A stretch of 46,411 nt of DNA from a virus, in the IMG/VR virus record IMGVR_UViG_3300050029_000048, positions 1 through 46,411 of that record; one strand, 5' to 3'. The stretch's first letter is position 1. The number at the start of each line of letters is the position of its first letter. The translations under genes were made by a program, and so were the position numbers. Under the pieces are notes generated by a model. That model was not told the origin of the DNA. It made no database searches and saw only the letters and a program-made list of their open reading frames with translations. Of this stretch, positions 38,741 through 46,411 are shown piece after piece.

Positions 38741-38985
38741 GCAACGACGGCGGGCCGGTGAACGTCGGGGGGCGAGAGTGGTTCTCTAGCGCGTGGACTA
38801 CGGCGAGCGACGAGGAATGGTGGGCCGTTACGGATGCTGCTTATGGACGTGAGCGGCGGTCTTTCACTCGGGTTCTGAACGGGCGCCCTGAGATTCGATG
38901 GGAGCCGTGGGGCGAGTGGGGTAGTTCGGGGGGCGAGTGGGGCGACCTAGATGAACTGAAGGTGTTTGGGGGGGGCGAATGGTGA
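38737..38985 (+). CDS. 82-residue Gly/Trp/Glu-rich protein
   Basis: GTG overlaps the upstream stop. Tryptophan and glycine repeat strongly (EWWAVTDAAYG; WEPWGEWGSSGGEWGDLDEL). No family recognised. Stop overlaps the next GTG. Confidence 0.5.
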   Translation: MSNDGGPVNVGGREWFSSAWTTASDEEWWAVTDAAYGRERRSFTRVLNGRPEIRWEPWGEWGSSGGEWGDLDELKVFGGGEW

Positions 38986-39149
38986 GCGAACCCGAGCTGT
39001 CCCCCGAAGAGCGCGAGTTTCGCACCGCCCTCGAACACCTATGCCATCTCGGGCTGATCGAGAAGACGACCAAGGATGGAGAAGAGGCGTGGCAGTTGAC
39101 CCCCGAGGGGCGCATCACCGCGACCTTGATGTTCGGGGTGTCGAATTAG
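38982..39149 (+). CDS. 55-residue winged-helix-like protein
   Basis: GTG 38982 overlapping the previous stop. SPEEREFRTALEHLCHLGLI ... WQLTPEGRITATLMFG follows the helix-wing pattern of small wHTH proteins. A DNA-binding role is possible. Confidence 0.5.
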   Translation: MSEPELSPEEREFRTALEHLCHLGLIEKTTKDGEEAWQLTPEGRITATLMFGVSN

Positions 39150-39154
39150 TCGTG

Positions 39155-39163
39155 TGGTATCAT
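39155..39163 (+). promoter_or_regulatory. Extended -10 promoter (TGgTATCAT), leaderless type
   Basis: TG 39155-39156 and TATCAT 39158-39163, seven bases before ATG 39171 of the ClpP-like gene; no ribosome binding site. Confidence 0.55.
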
Positions 39164-39170
39164 AGTCGTC

Positions 39171-39977
39171 ATGGCTGACAACCCTCTTGTCGGCGCCTGG
39201 CCGACATTCGACAAGCCCGATCCCAAGACCGTGGCGCTGGAGCAGGAGAAGCTACGCGCCGAGATCAGCAAGATACGGACCGACGAGGCATCCGTTGTAG
39301 TGGACCAGATCCTGACCCGTGCCGAGTCAGACAAGGTCAAGGCTGAGACTCGTTCCGCGAAGTCAGCGGCGACCGTGGCCGCGATCAGCGAGCGCAAGTC
39401 TATTCTTGCGGAGTCTCAGGAGTTGCGCCTGAACAAGTTCAATCACGTCTACGTCTTCGATAGCCAAGTCTCCGAGTCGTCAGTGAAAGCCTGTATCGCC
39501 CAGCTCACCGAATGGTTGCGTGAAACCCCGCCCAAGGCCAAGCCTATGGCGCTGGAGATCATCTTCGATTCCCCGGGCGGTACGATTGTAGACGGCTTGG
39601 CGCTGTTCGACTACATACAGCTCGTGCGCGCTACTGGTCACCGCGTCACCACTTCTGCGCTTGGCATGGCCGCCTCAATGGCCGGTGTGCTCTTGCAGGC
39701 GGGAGATATCCGTGTCATGACTGAATCTGCGTGGCTCTTGATTCACGAAGGTTCCCTCGGGGCTATCGGTTCGGTGGGTGAGGTTGAGGATACAGTGGAG
39801 TTCGGCAGGCGTCTACGCGAGCGTATCGTGGCTATCTATGTCAAGCGCAGTGGCAAGATTACAAAGACTTCGTTCAAGGCGAAGTGGAAGCGCAAGAACT
39901 GGTGGCTGGACGCCGAGGAAAGTCTGAAGTACGGCTTCATTGACGAGATACGCGGGAAGCTCCCGGGCGGTAAGTAG
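39171..39977 (+). CDS. ClpP-like serine protease
   Basis: A 268-residue protein. An 85-residue charged, coiled N-terminal extension precedes a ClpP fold: LEIIFDSPGGTIVDGLALFDYI, S169 in GMAASMAG, H192 in LIHEGS and the terminal DAEESLKYGFIDEI. ClpP-like folds serve as capsid maturation proteases or as general peptidases in phages. Here the scaffold is a separate gene far away, so prohead maturation is uncertain. GTG of the next gene overlaps its stop. Confidence 0.8.
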   Translation: MADNPLVGAWPTFDKPDPKTVALEQEKLRAEISKIRTDEASVVVDQILTRAESDKVKAETRSAKSAATVAAISERKSILAESQELRLNKFNHVYVFDSQVSESSVKACIAQLTEWLRETPPKAKPMALEIIFDSPGGTIVDGLALFDYIQLVRATGHRVTTSALGMAASMAGVLLQAGDIRVMTESAWLLIHEGSLGAIGSVGEVEDTVEFGRRLRERIVAIYVKRSGKITKTSFKAKWKRKNWWLDAEESLKYGFIDEIRGKLPGGK

Positions 39978-40225
39978 TGCCGTACATCAAGCAGCCTGAT
40001 CGTTACGAGCTGGATCACGGGCGGCCACCGCGGTCCCCGGGTGAATTGAACTATCGGATTACCGCGCTGATTCGTGAGTATGTGGAGTTCTGGGGGTTGG
40101 GTTATCCCGCGATCAATGACGTTCTCGGGGCGTTGGATGGTGCTAAGAGCGAGTTCTATCGCCGCGTGGCCGCTCCCTACGAGGATGGCAAGATTGTCGA
40201 GAATGGCGACGTCTACGATGAGTAA
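39977..40225 (+). CDS. DUF6899-like phage protein
   Basis: An 82-residue protein, GTG start. MPYIKQPDRYELDHG, SPGELNYRITALIREYVE, AINDVLGALDGAKSEFYRR and PYEDGKIVENGDVY form the conserved pattern of phage proteins annotated DUF6899. Its function is unknown. It overlaps the following gene by eight bases. Confidence 0.75.
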   Translation: MPYIKQPDRYELDHGRPPRSPGELNYRITALIREYVEFWGLGYPAINDVLGALDGAKSEFYRRVAAPYEDGKIVENGDVYDE

Positions 40226-40415
40226 GTTCAACATCTGGCGCAACGGCGACTTTGTCACCTACCAAGGGTCCACGTACAGGGTCTTAGGCGTACGCAAGCA
40301 AGACCTGTGGGGGCGCACGGTAGACGTCGCCATACTGGAGGGCGGTGGTGTCGAGGTCAGCGTCATTGTGGGTCCCGACGAGGCCGCGAAATTGGTCCCC
40401 GCAATCAGCGACTAG
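40218..40415 (+). CDS. 65-residue SH3-like hypothetical protein
   Basis: ATG 40218 inside the end of the DUF6899 gene. Beta pattern (FNIWRNGDFVTYQGSTYRVL; VDVAILEGGGVEVSVIVG) resembling small SH3-like barrels. No function inferred. Confidence 0.5.
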   Translation: MSKFNIWRNGDFVTYQGSTYRVLGVRKQDLWGRTVDVAILEGGGVEVSVIVGPDEAAKLVPAISD

Positions 40416-40420
40416 CACCA

Positions 40421-40441
40421 CGAACATCCGTACGCTATAAT
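40421..40441 (+). promoter_or_regulatory. LexA-box-like operator beside a TATAAT promoter
   Basis: CGAACATCCGTACG (40421-40434) differs by one base from the boxes in the 34405 array. One base further is consensus TATAAT (40436-40441), and six bases after that the GTG start at 40448. A repressor on the box would cover the promoter. Confidence 0.6.
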
Positions 40442-40447
40442 CTATGG

Positions 40448-41017
40448 GTGAAGCTTCCATCGCTTGAACCGGCGCTACGCCGATATTCTACGGCAGTATG
40501 GAACACACACCCCCGCGCACACAGAGCGCACATAGACCCCAGCGCACCGCGAGAGCCCCGCGGTGACATTACCACCTTCAGTGCCGACATTCGTATCGCC
40601 GCACGTATTGTGGACGTCTGTCTTGGCGCCAACGTGGGAATACTAGAAAAGACGCTTGGGGAGGGGTTGACGGCCCGGTACGACCCACTGGAACGACTGG
40701 CACGGTATTTCCCCGTACAGGAGTGGGAGCGCGAGCTGGGGCGCGATCAGGTACGCGAGGCGATCTTTCTGGCCGTGGATGAGGCAGCGGGCCTGACGGA
40801 GATCGAGGCGCGGGTAATGCGCCTGCGAATGGATGGCGTGACAGAGAGCGTGGTGGCCAACGTCATCGAACGAACCCTGCGCCATACCGAGCGGCTGGTT
40901 GCCAGCGTCAAAGAGAAGTTGGTCGACCTCGGCATAGATGTCGTATGGGAGGCGGCGAAGCCGAAATTGGTCATCGCAGACTTAGACAACACATACGACG
41001 AGTGGGATAATGGGTAA
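40448..41017 (+). CDS. HTH protein (sigma-70 region-4-like C-terminus), leaderless
   Basis: GTG 40448 is set by the six-base distance from the -10; upstream codons overlap the previous gene. 189 residues: Pro/Arg-rich start, helical middle (ADIRIAARIVDVCLGANVGIL), then LTEIEARVMRLRMDGVTESVVANVI, a sigma-4/LuxR-like helix-turn-helix. It may regulate late genes or contribute to terminase start. Possibly controlled by the host LexA through the 40421 box. Confidence 0.6.
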   Translation: MKLPSLEPALRRYSTAVWNTHPRAHRAHIDPSAPREPRGDITTFSADIRIAARIVDVCLGANVGILEKTLGEGLTARYDPLERLARYFPVQEWERELGRDQVREAIFLAVDEAAGLTEIEARVMRLRMDGVTESVVANVIERTLRHTERLVASVKEKLVDLGIDVVWEAAKPKLVIADLDNTYDEWDNG

Positions 41018-41198
41018 GAGTGAGCACGAACGCCGCGTCAAGGAGTTCTTGGCGGCAGCGGAGGCGGAAGACCCCGAGCGGTATGCACTACTGAAGCATC
41101 TTTATCCCGTGCGGCCAGAGCGCAGTATGGCCTTGCGGCGACGGCGGGAAACTCGTATTCCAGCGGAAGTTGATCCTGATGTCGGTACGGTCGGGTAG
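41010..41198 (+). CDS. 62-residue charged protein
   Basis: ATG overlaps the previous gene by eight bases. MGKSEHERRVKEFLAAAEAE, then PERYALLKHLYPVRPERSM and a basic stretch (ALRRRRETRIP). Unknown; possibly helical partner of the HTH protein. Confidence 0.5.
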   Translation: MGKSEHERRVKEFLAAAEAEDPERYALLKHLYPVRPERSMALRRRRETRIPAEVDPDVGTVG

Positions 41199-41204
41199 TA
41201 TAAG
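41199..41204 (+). promoter_or_regulatory. Possible -10 (TATAAG) before terminase genes
   Basis: TATAAG just after the previous stop, six bases before GTG 41211. No TG extension. Weaker than other promoters, but with the same start spacing. Confidence 0.4.
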
Positions 41205-41210
41205 TAGAGG

Positions 41211-41357
41211 GTGAGCCCACCCGCCGATAAGTCGAACGCCTTAATGGCCCTGCCCGGTGAATGGTGTTTGAAGTGGCTCCCCTCCTTTATTAGCCGCCCG
41301 GTGAGATACCGAGGCACGGAGGAAGACCCCCTTGGCGCGTATTTCGCCCGCAACTAA
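41211..41357 (+). CDS. 48-residue protein overlapping terminase small subunit
   Basis: GTG six bases after TATAAG. VSPPADKSNALMALPGEWCL ... IPRPVRY-type basic end; overlaps the terminase gene by 26 bases in another frame. Reality uncertain. Confidence 0.35.
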   Translation: MSPPADKSNALMALPGEWCLKWLPSFISRPVRYRGTEEDPLGAYFARN

Positions 41358-41862
41358 AGCCGCTATGACGGCCCGACTCAGGGAAGACCCGCCCCCGAGC
41401 CGCTACGCCGTGGCCAAAGAGTTCGGGGTTTCGCAGCCAACCGTTGTCAATCTAGCTCGTGAGGCCGGTCTGCCAGTAGGCGTCCAAACGCCAGTCTTGC
41501 GCGAAGCCGTCGAGGCCGGGGTTCTCGCCGCTCGCGGCAAGCGCGCCGCCCTCGCAGAGCAAGCTCTGGACGAAGCGAAGTATTTTCTTGACGAATTGCG
41601 AGCACCGGAAACCATATATCACTTCGACGCAAAGATGGGCGCGTGGAACGAGAAGGTCATTCCGTCTCCGCTCCAGAGTAGTCGTCAATCCAAGATGATT
41701 TCGTTCGGCATTGCCGTGGACAAGGCGATGGCGATAGCCGCCTATGACTCCGAGGGGCCGACCGCCTCCAAGATCGCGATTATTTCCCTCGTAGACCAGC
41801 TCCGCGATGAAGCCGGAAATAGGGTAGAACCTATCGCCGTAACCCCGGCGAAACAGGTATAG
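41332..41862 (+). CDS. terS: Terminase small subunit
   Basis: A 176-residue protein; TTG 41332 is chosen for GGAGGAAGA upstream. N-terminal helix-turn-helix (SRYAVAKEFGVSQPTVVNLAREAGL) would bind the packaging site; a long helix follows (AALAEQALDEAKYFLDEL). It lies directly upstream of the large subunit. DNA recognition role is from family and synteny. Confidence 0.75.
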   Translation: MARISPATKAAMTARLREDPPPSRYAVAKEFGVSQPTVVNLAREAGLPVGVQTPVLREAVEAGVLAARGKRAALAEQALDEAKYFLDELRAPETIYHFDAKMGAWNEKVIPSPLQSSRQSKMISFGIAVDKAMAIAAYDSEGPTASKIAIISLVDQLRDEAGNRVEPIAVTPAKQV

Positions 41863-41865
41863 CCC

Positions 41866-43113
41866 GTGCAGCTAGCCAAGCCGACTGGATTACAAGCTAG
41901 GTCGATCACAGAGGCTAATCATCGTTTATGCATTTGGACGGGTGCTGTTAGAAGTGGAAAAACCGTCGCCAGCGTCATCAAATGGCTGGAGTTCATTGCC
42001 CGAGGCCCCGAGGGCGAGCTTCTTATGGCCGGGAAGACCGAACGCACGCTCAAGCGTAACATCCTCGACCTTATCGGGGAAATGGTCGGCGACGATCACG
42101 TCAAGGTCCGTCAAGGCGCTGGAGAGGCCACAATCTTCGGTCGTCGTGTATACCTCGCGGGAGCAAATGACGAACGATCTGAGACAAAGATTCGCGGGCT
42201 TACCATAGCAGGAGCTTATGGCGACGAGCTGACAACGTGGTCGCCGAACTTCTTCGGCATGATGCTGACCCGTATGTCGGTCAAGGGCGCTCAGTTCTTC
42301 GGCACCACTAACCCCGAAGGGCCGCGACACTGGCTTAAGCTCAACTATCTCGATCTTCCCGGCCTCGACATGGGCCACTGGCCCTTCCAGTTAGACGACA
42401 ACCCCAATCTCGACCCTGACGTTGTCGCGGCGATCAAGCAGGAAAATGTCGGCGTCTACTACAAGCGCTACGTTCTGGGCGAATGGGTCCAGGCTGAGGG
42501 CGCGATTTATGACAACTGGAATCCAAGTGTACACGTTGTACACAACATGCCGCGCATTATGCGCTGGATGGCCACTGGCGTTGACTACGGGCGCGTCAAC
42601 CCCTTCGTGGCGCTGCTTTTGGGGCTCGGCGAGGACGGGCGCGTGTACGTGACGTCCGAATTGCGCTGGGACAGTAAGAAGCAGCGTATGCAGAAGGACG
42701 ACCAGCAGTATTCGCGCGATTTTCAGCAATGGTTGGCGACATATCCCGGCTATGCAGACGGTGTTCAGCCCGAATGGTCCCTCGTGGACCCCACCGCTCG
42801 CTCATTCCTCGTCCAGCTCTACAAGGATGGCGTTATGGGTGTGCATGACGCCGATAATGAGGTTGGCGACGGTATTCGCACTGTTGCGCGGGCCCTCGGC
42901 CAAGATCGGCTTCGCATCCATGCTTCATGCATCGGCCTGATCGAAGAGTTCCCGGCTTACGCTTGGGACGAAAAGGCCGCAGAACGCGGTATCGACCAGC
43001 CCTTGAAACAAAATGACCATTCTCTCGATGCTTTGCGCTATGGCCTGATGGGTACGCGGCATATTTGGGAACAAACCACACTTCGGGACGCAGAGCCCGT
43101 GGAGGAACTGTAA
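41866..43113 (+). CDS. terL: Terminase large subunit
   Basis: A 415-residue protein with GTG start. Walker A GAVRSGKT (26-33), Walker B-like GAYGDE (D120/E121) and a GTTNPEG coupling-type motif form the ATPase. The C-terminal nuclease has TGVDYG (D240), SLVDPTA and KQNDHSLDALRYGLM. It cuts and pumps DNA into the prohead through the portal. The phage T4/SPP1-like terminase family in general; headful or cos type cannot be told from the sequence. Confidence 0.93.
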   Translation: MQLAKPTGLQARSITEANHRLCIWTGAVRSGKTVASVIKWLEFIARGPEGELLMAGKTERTLKRNILDLIGEMVGDDHVKVRQGAGEATIFGRRVYLAGANDERSETKIRGLTIAGAYGDELTTWSPNFFGMMLTRMSVKGAQFFGTTNPEGPRHWLKLNYLDLPGLDMGHWPFQLDDNPNLDPDVVAAIKQENVGVYYKRYVLGEWVQAEGAIYDNWNPSVHVVHNMPRIMRWMATGVDYGRVNPFVALLLGLGEDGRVYVTSELRWDSKKQRMQKDDQQYSRDFQQWLATYPGYADGVQPEWSLVDPTARSFLVQLYKDGVMGVHDADNEVGDGIRTVARALGQDRLRIHASCIGLIEEFPAYAWDEKAAERGIDQPLKQNDHSLDALRYGLMGTRHIWEQTTLRDAEPVEEL

Positions 43114-43116
43114 TTC

Positions 43117-43182
43117 GTGCTTGAAGCCATTGTCATCATCCTGATAGTCGTAGTGGTGCTCAAACTGTTTGGCGTATTCTAA
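43117..43182 (+). CDS. 21-residue hydrophobic peptide between terL and portal
   Basis: GTG 43117 with GGAGG 11 bases upstream. VLEAIVIILIVVVVLKLFGVF is a single membrane helix. Its stop abuts the portal ATG, so it may mainly couple translation. Confidence 0.4.
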   Translation: MLEAIVIILIVVVVLKLFGVF

Positions 43183-44793
43183 ATGCCACTTCCCGCAGGC
43201 GGCAAGAGCGAATGGCCGCCAGTTGAGCAAAAGGGCGAGTATTGGAACTACGCGCAGTACGGCGCGTGGTACGGTGGTGATCCGGTACGTCTAGCTGCCG
43301 TTTACGGTGGCGCAGCTAACATCGACTCGTACCTCGGCTATGCCGTTCAGTCCTCAAAGGACAAGGGCGGTCCTATGAGCTGGTTGCGAGGCATGTTCTG
43401 GGCTCGGCGGTCCACGGCGTTGCCGTTCCAGCGTATGCGCTTGCACGTTCCGCTGGCGGCTGATATCGCGACCACGTCGTCTGACCTCCTGTTCTCGAAG
43501 TCCATTTACATCAATGTCGGTGACGCTCATAAGGAAGGCGCCTCCACCGAGGACAAGGACGCCCAAACGCGACTGGAAGAGCTGATGCAGTTGAACGAGG
43601 TCCGTTCGACGTTGATTGAGGCCGCTGAATCGTGTGCGGCTCTTGGCGGCGTCTACCTGCGGGTCAGTTGGGACAAGAACTTCGCGGATCGCCCGCTCCT
43701 GAACGTCATACAGGCAGATAACGTCATTCCGACGTTCCAGTGGGGCGAATTGCGCTCTGCAATCCTCTGGCGCGTGGTTCAAGACAGCGACGGGACCGTT
43801 TTTCGGCAGCTTGAATGTCACGAGATAGGAAAGATCACTCATGCGCTCTACCAAGGCGATAAGGGGCATCTGGGGTATCCGGTATCTTACGATCGGCTCG
43901 ACAAGGCGAATATGCTCGCTGACGGCGAGCGAAATCTTCCCGCCGTTATTGACACCCAGCTCGACAAGCTAACTGTCGTCTACGTTCCCAATATGCGGCC
44001 CAACCGGGGCATATCTGGTTCTCCCTCGGGTCGTAGTGACTATCAGGGGGCCGTGGGGCTCATGGACGCGCTGGATGAGGTCTATACCTCGTGGATGCGC
44101 GATATTCGGCTGGCACGAGCCCGTTTGATCGTTCCCGAGCAGTATTTGGAAGGATTTGGCAAGGGTGGCGGCGCCGGGTTCGATGTAGACAACGAAGTCT
44201 ACACTCCGATGAAGATTTTGCCCGGAACGTCGGATGACAGCATCACGATCAACCAATTCGCGATTCGCCACGCTGAACACGCCGCTACGGCCAAAAACTT
44301 GGTTGAGCGCGTTGTTTCGACTGCCGGGTACTCATATTCGACTTTCGGGCTTGCTGGCGACGAAAAAGCGGCTCGACCGGCGACTGCGACCGAAGTGGCC
44401 GCCCGAGAGCGCCGTTCGCTGATTACACGCGAAAAGAAGTCACATTATTGGGGAAAGCCCCTTGCAGACATTCTGGAGGTCATGCTTTTGATCGACCAGC
44501 GCGTTTTCAACGGAAAGGGCGGTGGGCGGCCCACAATCGTCTTCCCAGACGGCGCACCGACTGAGCCGCTCGTGACCGCCAATACGCTGAATTACCTGGC
44601 AATGGCGAAGGCTGTGAGCACTCAGACGATGGTCGAAATGCTGCATCCCGAATTTGAGCCTGACGACGTGGCCGCCGAGGTAGCTCGTATCCAAGCGATG
44701 CCACAACCTGCTGGTGCGCCAGCATATTCCCCTGACTCTGCGGGACAGACAGAGCCTCCGCCTATGCCGCCCGTTCACGGCGAGCCCCTGTAG
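43183..44793 (+). CDS. Portal protein
   Basis: A 536-residue protein between terminase and head genes. Typical segments: FQRMRLHVPLAADIATTSSDLLF, AAESCAALGGVYLRVSWD, VGLMDALDEVYTSWMRDIRLARARLIVPEQ and GDEKAARPATATEVAARERRS, the latter the wing-crown region of SPP1 gp6-like portals. The C-terminal tail is Pro-rich. The dodecameric ring is the DNA channel and docking site for terminase and adaptor. Confidence 0.92.
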   Translation: MPLPAGGKSEWPPVEQKGEYWNYAQYGAWYGGDPVRLAAVYGGAANIDSYLGYAVQSSKDKGGPMSWLRGMFWARRSTALPFQRMRLHVPLAADIATTSSDLLFSKSIYINVGDAHKEGASTEDKDAQTRLEELMQLNEVRSTLIEAAESCAALGGVYLRVSWDKNFADRPLLNVIQADNVIPTFQWGELRSAILWRVVQDSDGTVFRQLECHEIGKITHALYQGDKGHLGYPVSYDRLDKANMLADGERNLPAVIDTQLDKLTVVYVPNMRPNRGISGSPSGRSDYQGAVGLMDALDEVYTSWMRDIRLARARLIVPEQYLEGFGKGGGAGFDVDNEVYTPMKILPGTSDDSITINQFAIRHAEHAATAKNLVERVVSTAGYSYSTFGLAGDEKAARPATATEVAARERRSLITREKKSHYWGKPLADILEVMLLIDQRVFNGKGGGRPTIVFPDGAPTEPLVTANTLNYLAMAKAVSTQTMVEMLHPEFEPDDVAAEVARIQAMPQPAGAPAYSPDSAGQTEPPPMPPVHGEPL

Positions 44794-44800
44794 GAGATAC

Positions 44801-45010
44801 ATGTCTGAACTTATAGCAAGGACTGAAAGGTCTGCCCAGATCGAAGTTGTCGTTTCCCGCTGTCAGTGCGTGGTCAAGGGCCAGCACCCCGGCGAACCCT
44901 GCCCTACTGGCCGAGTGGTCGATTTCGGCATCGTGAGTTACTGGCACAAGAATCCCCTGCGTCGATGGGCGTGGGCCATCAAACAAGCATTCAAAGGAGC
45001 GCCTGAATAA
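44801..45010 (+). CDS. 69-residue cysteine-containing protein
   Basis: ATG 44801 with TAGGAGAT upstream. Three cysteines (CQC ... PCPTG) may bind metal; the C-terminal part is basic and aromatic (YWHKNPLRRWAWAIKQAF). Precedes the fibre-like genes. Unknown. Confidence 0.5.
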   Translation: MSELIARTERSAQIEVVVSRCQCVVKGQHPGEPCPTGRVVDFGIVSYWHKNPLRRWAWAIKQAFKGAPE

Positions 45011-45406
45011 ATGGCTATCGTACTAACAAGCGCGGGTAAGGACATTCTTACCAACCGCGTGATCGGCGCTGGCACCGAGCCGAAGTGGCTGGCCATTGGG
45101 TCAGGCGCGGGCACCGCGGCCATCGGCGACACAACCTTGTTCACGGAATACACTTCCGGCACATGGACAAACACCCCGGCCTACGCCCGCCTCTTCGCTG
45201 GCGGAACTCGTAGCACTACTACCGTCACCAACGACACGGTGGGCTGGGTGGACACTTGGACCTGTGCCGCCGCACAGACCGTCACCAACGCCGGTAGCTT
45301 CGACGCGCTGACCACCGGAAACCTGTGCGTCAAGGGTGACTTCACTGGCGTCGTGCTGGCGAACGGTGACTCGATTCAGGTAACGATCAAGCTCCAGTTC
45401 ACCTAG
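45011..45406 (+). CDS. Beta-rich appendage protein
   Basis: A 131-residue protein directly after the previous stop. WLAIGSGAGTAAIGDTTLFTE, then ARLFAGGTRSTTTVTNDT and VTIKLQF at the end, a pattern common in phage tail-tip or fibre-attachment proteins. It lies in the portal-to-scaffold gap with other fibre-like genes. Confidence 0.6.
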   Translation: MAIVLTSAGKDILTNRVIGAGTEPKWLAIGSGAGTAAIGDTTLFTEYTSGTWTNTPAYARLFAGGTRSTTTVTNDTVGWVDTWTCAAAQTVTNAGSFDALTTGNLCVKGDFTGVVLANGDSIQVTIKLQFT

Positions 45407-45410
45407 GCCG

Positions 45411-45881
45411 ATGGCTCAACCGCTCTTCGACTGCTCCGTCCGAACCTCCGTAGTCGCGTCCGGTGGCGCGCTGGTACAGCTCGTCCCGCCCGCTGCCGCG
45501 CTGGGTACGGGTCGTCTTGTTCGTATGCGGCAGGTGGTGATCTCCAACACCACGGCTACCGCCTTTGGGGTTGGCCTCGGCATTGCGTCCGCAGCCGCCG
45601 TGACCCCGGCAACCGCAGGGACGGTGCTGCGTCGGTCTAATGCAGTCGGCTCTATCGACCCTGCCGGTATCTCGCTCGTGTGGTCAACGTTCGGCACGAC
45701 CCCCACGGCTCCCGCTGGATACTCGGCGCGACTGTGGGTACCCGCTAGCGGTGTGGTCGTTTGGGTCTGGAACGAGGGCGAAGAGCTGCTAGTCCCACCC
45801 GCCGCGACTCCGCTGCCGTTCTGTGTGTTCAACACCGGAGCCGGTCAGGTCGCCGACATAACCCTGACATGGGGCGAGTAA
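45411..45881 (+). CDS. Beta-rich appendage or decoration protein
   Basis: A 156-residue protein. Strand-rich and Val/Ala/Thr-rich (LVRMRQVVISNTTATAFGVGLG; GVVVWVWNEGEELLVPPAATP). No family recognised. It probably forms part of the virion surface module with the 45011 and 45888 genes. Confidence 0.55.
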   Translation: MAQPLFDCSVRTSVVASGGALVQLVPPAAALGTGRLVRMRQVVISNTTATAFGVGLGIASAAAVTPATAGTVLRRSNAVGSIDPAGISLVWSTFGTTPTAPAGYSARLWVPASGVVVWVWNEGEELLVPPAATPLPFCVFNTGAGQVADITLTWGE

Positions 45882-45887
45882 TCCCCC

Positions 45888-46411
45888 GTGCCGGTCTACA
45901 TACCGGGTAGCTTAGGCCCCGCCACTCAAACCAATCTCCAGTCAAAAAGGGCTGTGGTCGCCGCGCCCTATGCGGTCCTCCAGTCGCCGAATACTTGGCT
46001 GGTCGCCTTGACGCTCGCCAGTGCGACCGTTTCGACGCTAACCAAGCAGACGCAGAAGCTTCTGGCGCTGGCCAGTGCAACCATTTCGATTTTGCTCAAG
46101 CGGACGGGTAAGCTTCTGGTCGTTACCACCGCGCTCCCTACGCTGGTCGCCAGTCACGTCAAGTCCGTCGCTCTCTCAGTCGCCAGTGCGGTGACGCCGA
46201 CATTGACGAAGATGGTCGGCAAGCTCTTCTCGCTGGTGTCGGCGACCGTCAAGACCCTCGTGGCCGTCAAGCCAGTCGTGACGTGGTTCGTCAATATGGC
46301 GGTCGCAAGCCCTGTGACGGTCACGCTCACCAAGCAAGTCGGCAAGCTCTTGGTTCTCAGCTCGACCACCGTCAGCTCGCTTATCAAGCAGACGCAGAAG
46401 CTCTTCGCCGT
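45888..46411 (+). CDS. N-terminal part of the 18-residue-repeat protein (continues at base 1)
   Basis: GTG 45888 opens a frame running to the window end (174 codons plus two bases). After ~40 residues the same KQ-x-x-KL repeat begins (residues 53, 71, 108, 149, 167), so it is the start of the gene whose end is at 1-858. The join base count is off by one. No ribosome binding site is clear; alternative starts cannot be excluded. Confidence 0.65.
   Translation, partial: MPVYIPGSLGPATQTNLQSKRAVVAAPYAVLQSPNTWLVALTLASATVSTLTKQTQKLLALASATISILLKRTGKLLVVTTALPTLVASHVKSVALSVASAVTPTLTKMVGKLFSLVSATVKTLVAVKPVVTWFVNMAVASPVTVTLTKQVGKLLVLSSTTVSSLIKQTQKLFA

Overview
This window is essentially a whole genome of a tailed, siphovirus-type bacteriophage. 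Every credible gene is on the + strand, packed end to end with ATGA, TAATG or GTGA stop/start overlaps. The two ends of the window lie inside one gene, a repeat protein whose start is at 45888 and whose C-terminus ends at 858, so the molecule was probably circular or circularly permuted and was opened arbitrarily. Direct joining of the ends does not restore the frame. The host is not stated. The mostly GC-rich genes, a bacterial Ku homologue, DNA boxes of the CGAAC-N4-GTTCG (Gram-positive LexA) type and many apparently leaderless promoters together suggest a high-GC Gram-positive (actinobacterial) host; this is inference.

Layout. (1) 38.4-46.4 kb and on to 3.0 kb: small early-type genes, a ClpP-like protease, an HTH protein, terminase small and large subunits, portal, then fibre-like proteins (45011 to 2675) placed unusually between portal and scaffold. 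(2) 3.0-16.1 kb: scaffold, P22-like major capsid protein, decoration-like protein, head-tail connectors, tail terminator, tail tube, tail-assembly chaperones with a canonical C CCA AAA -1 frameshift site, a 792-residue tape measure and three distal or minor tail proteins, two with chitin-binding-like modules. (3) 16.1-22.1 kb: lysis and adjacent genes (coiled-coil membrane protein, papain-like peptidase, DEDD exonuclease with zinc ribbon, membrane protein, glycoside-hydrolase-like lysin with 62 consecutive prolines, holin). A strong terminator lies at 22.1 kb. (4) 22.1-29.4 kb: many tiny genes, then an SSB-like protein, RecB/Cas4-like nuclease, endonuclease VII, a primase-helicase and a repeat cluster that may be the origin. 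(5) 29.4-34.6 kb: zinc-ribbon proteins, RuvC-like resolvase, nucleoside deoxyribosyltransferase-like protein, Ku, and a gene whose 3' half is an array of LexA-box-like palindromes. (6) 34.7-37.6 kb: a translationally coupled cassette of visibly different, more A+T-rich composition, with a multi-zinc-ribbon protein and an M20/M42-like metallopeptidase. It is followed by a terminator and about 600 bp of noncoding DNA with repeated hairpins.

How the parts fit. Head, packaging and tail genes form one long rightward transcription unit. Short accessory operons are fired from extended -10 promoters (TGnTATAAT/TATACT) lying only 5-7 bases from the start codon, implying leaderless mRNA. Replication seems to rely on the host polymerase plus phage primase-helicase, SSB, nucleases and resolvases. 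Ku may help circularise the injected genome with a host ligase. No integrase, attP, tRNA or DNA polymerase gene was recognised. The strongest candidates for undescribed biology are the LexA-box array together with the matching box beside the promoter of the 40448 regulator, and the foreign-looking metallopeptidase/zinc-ribbon cassette with its structured noncoding tail.
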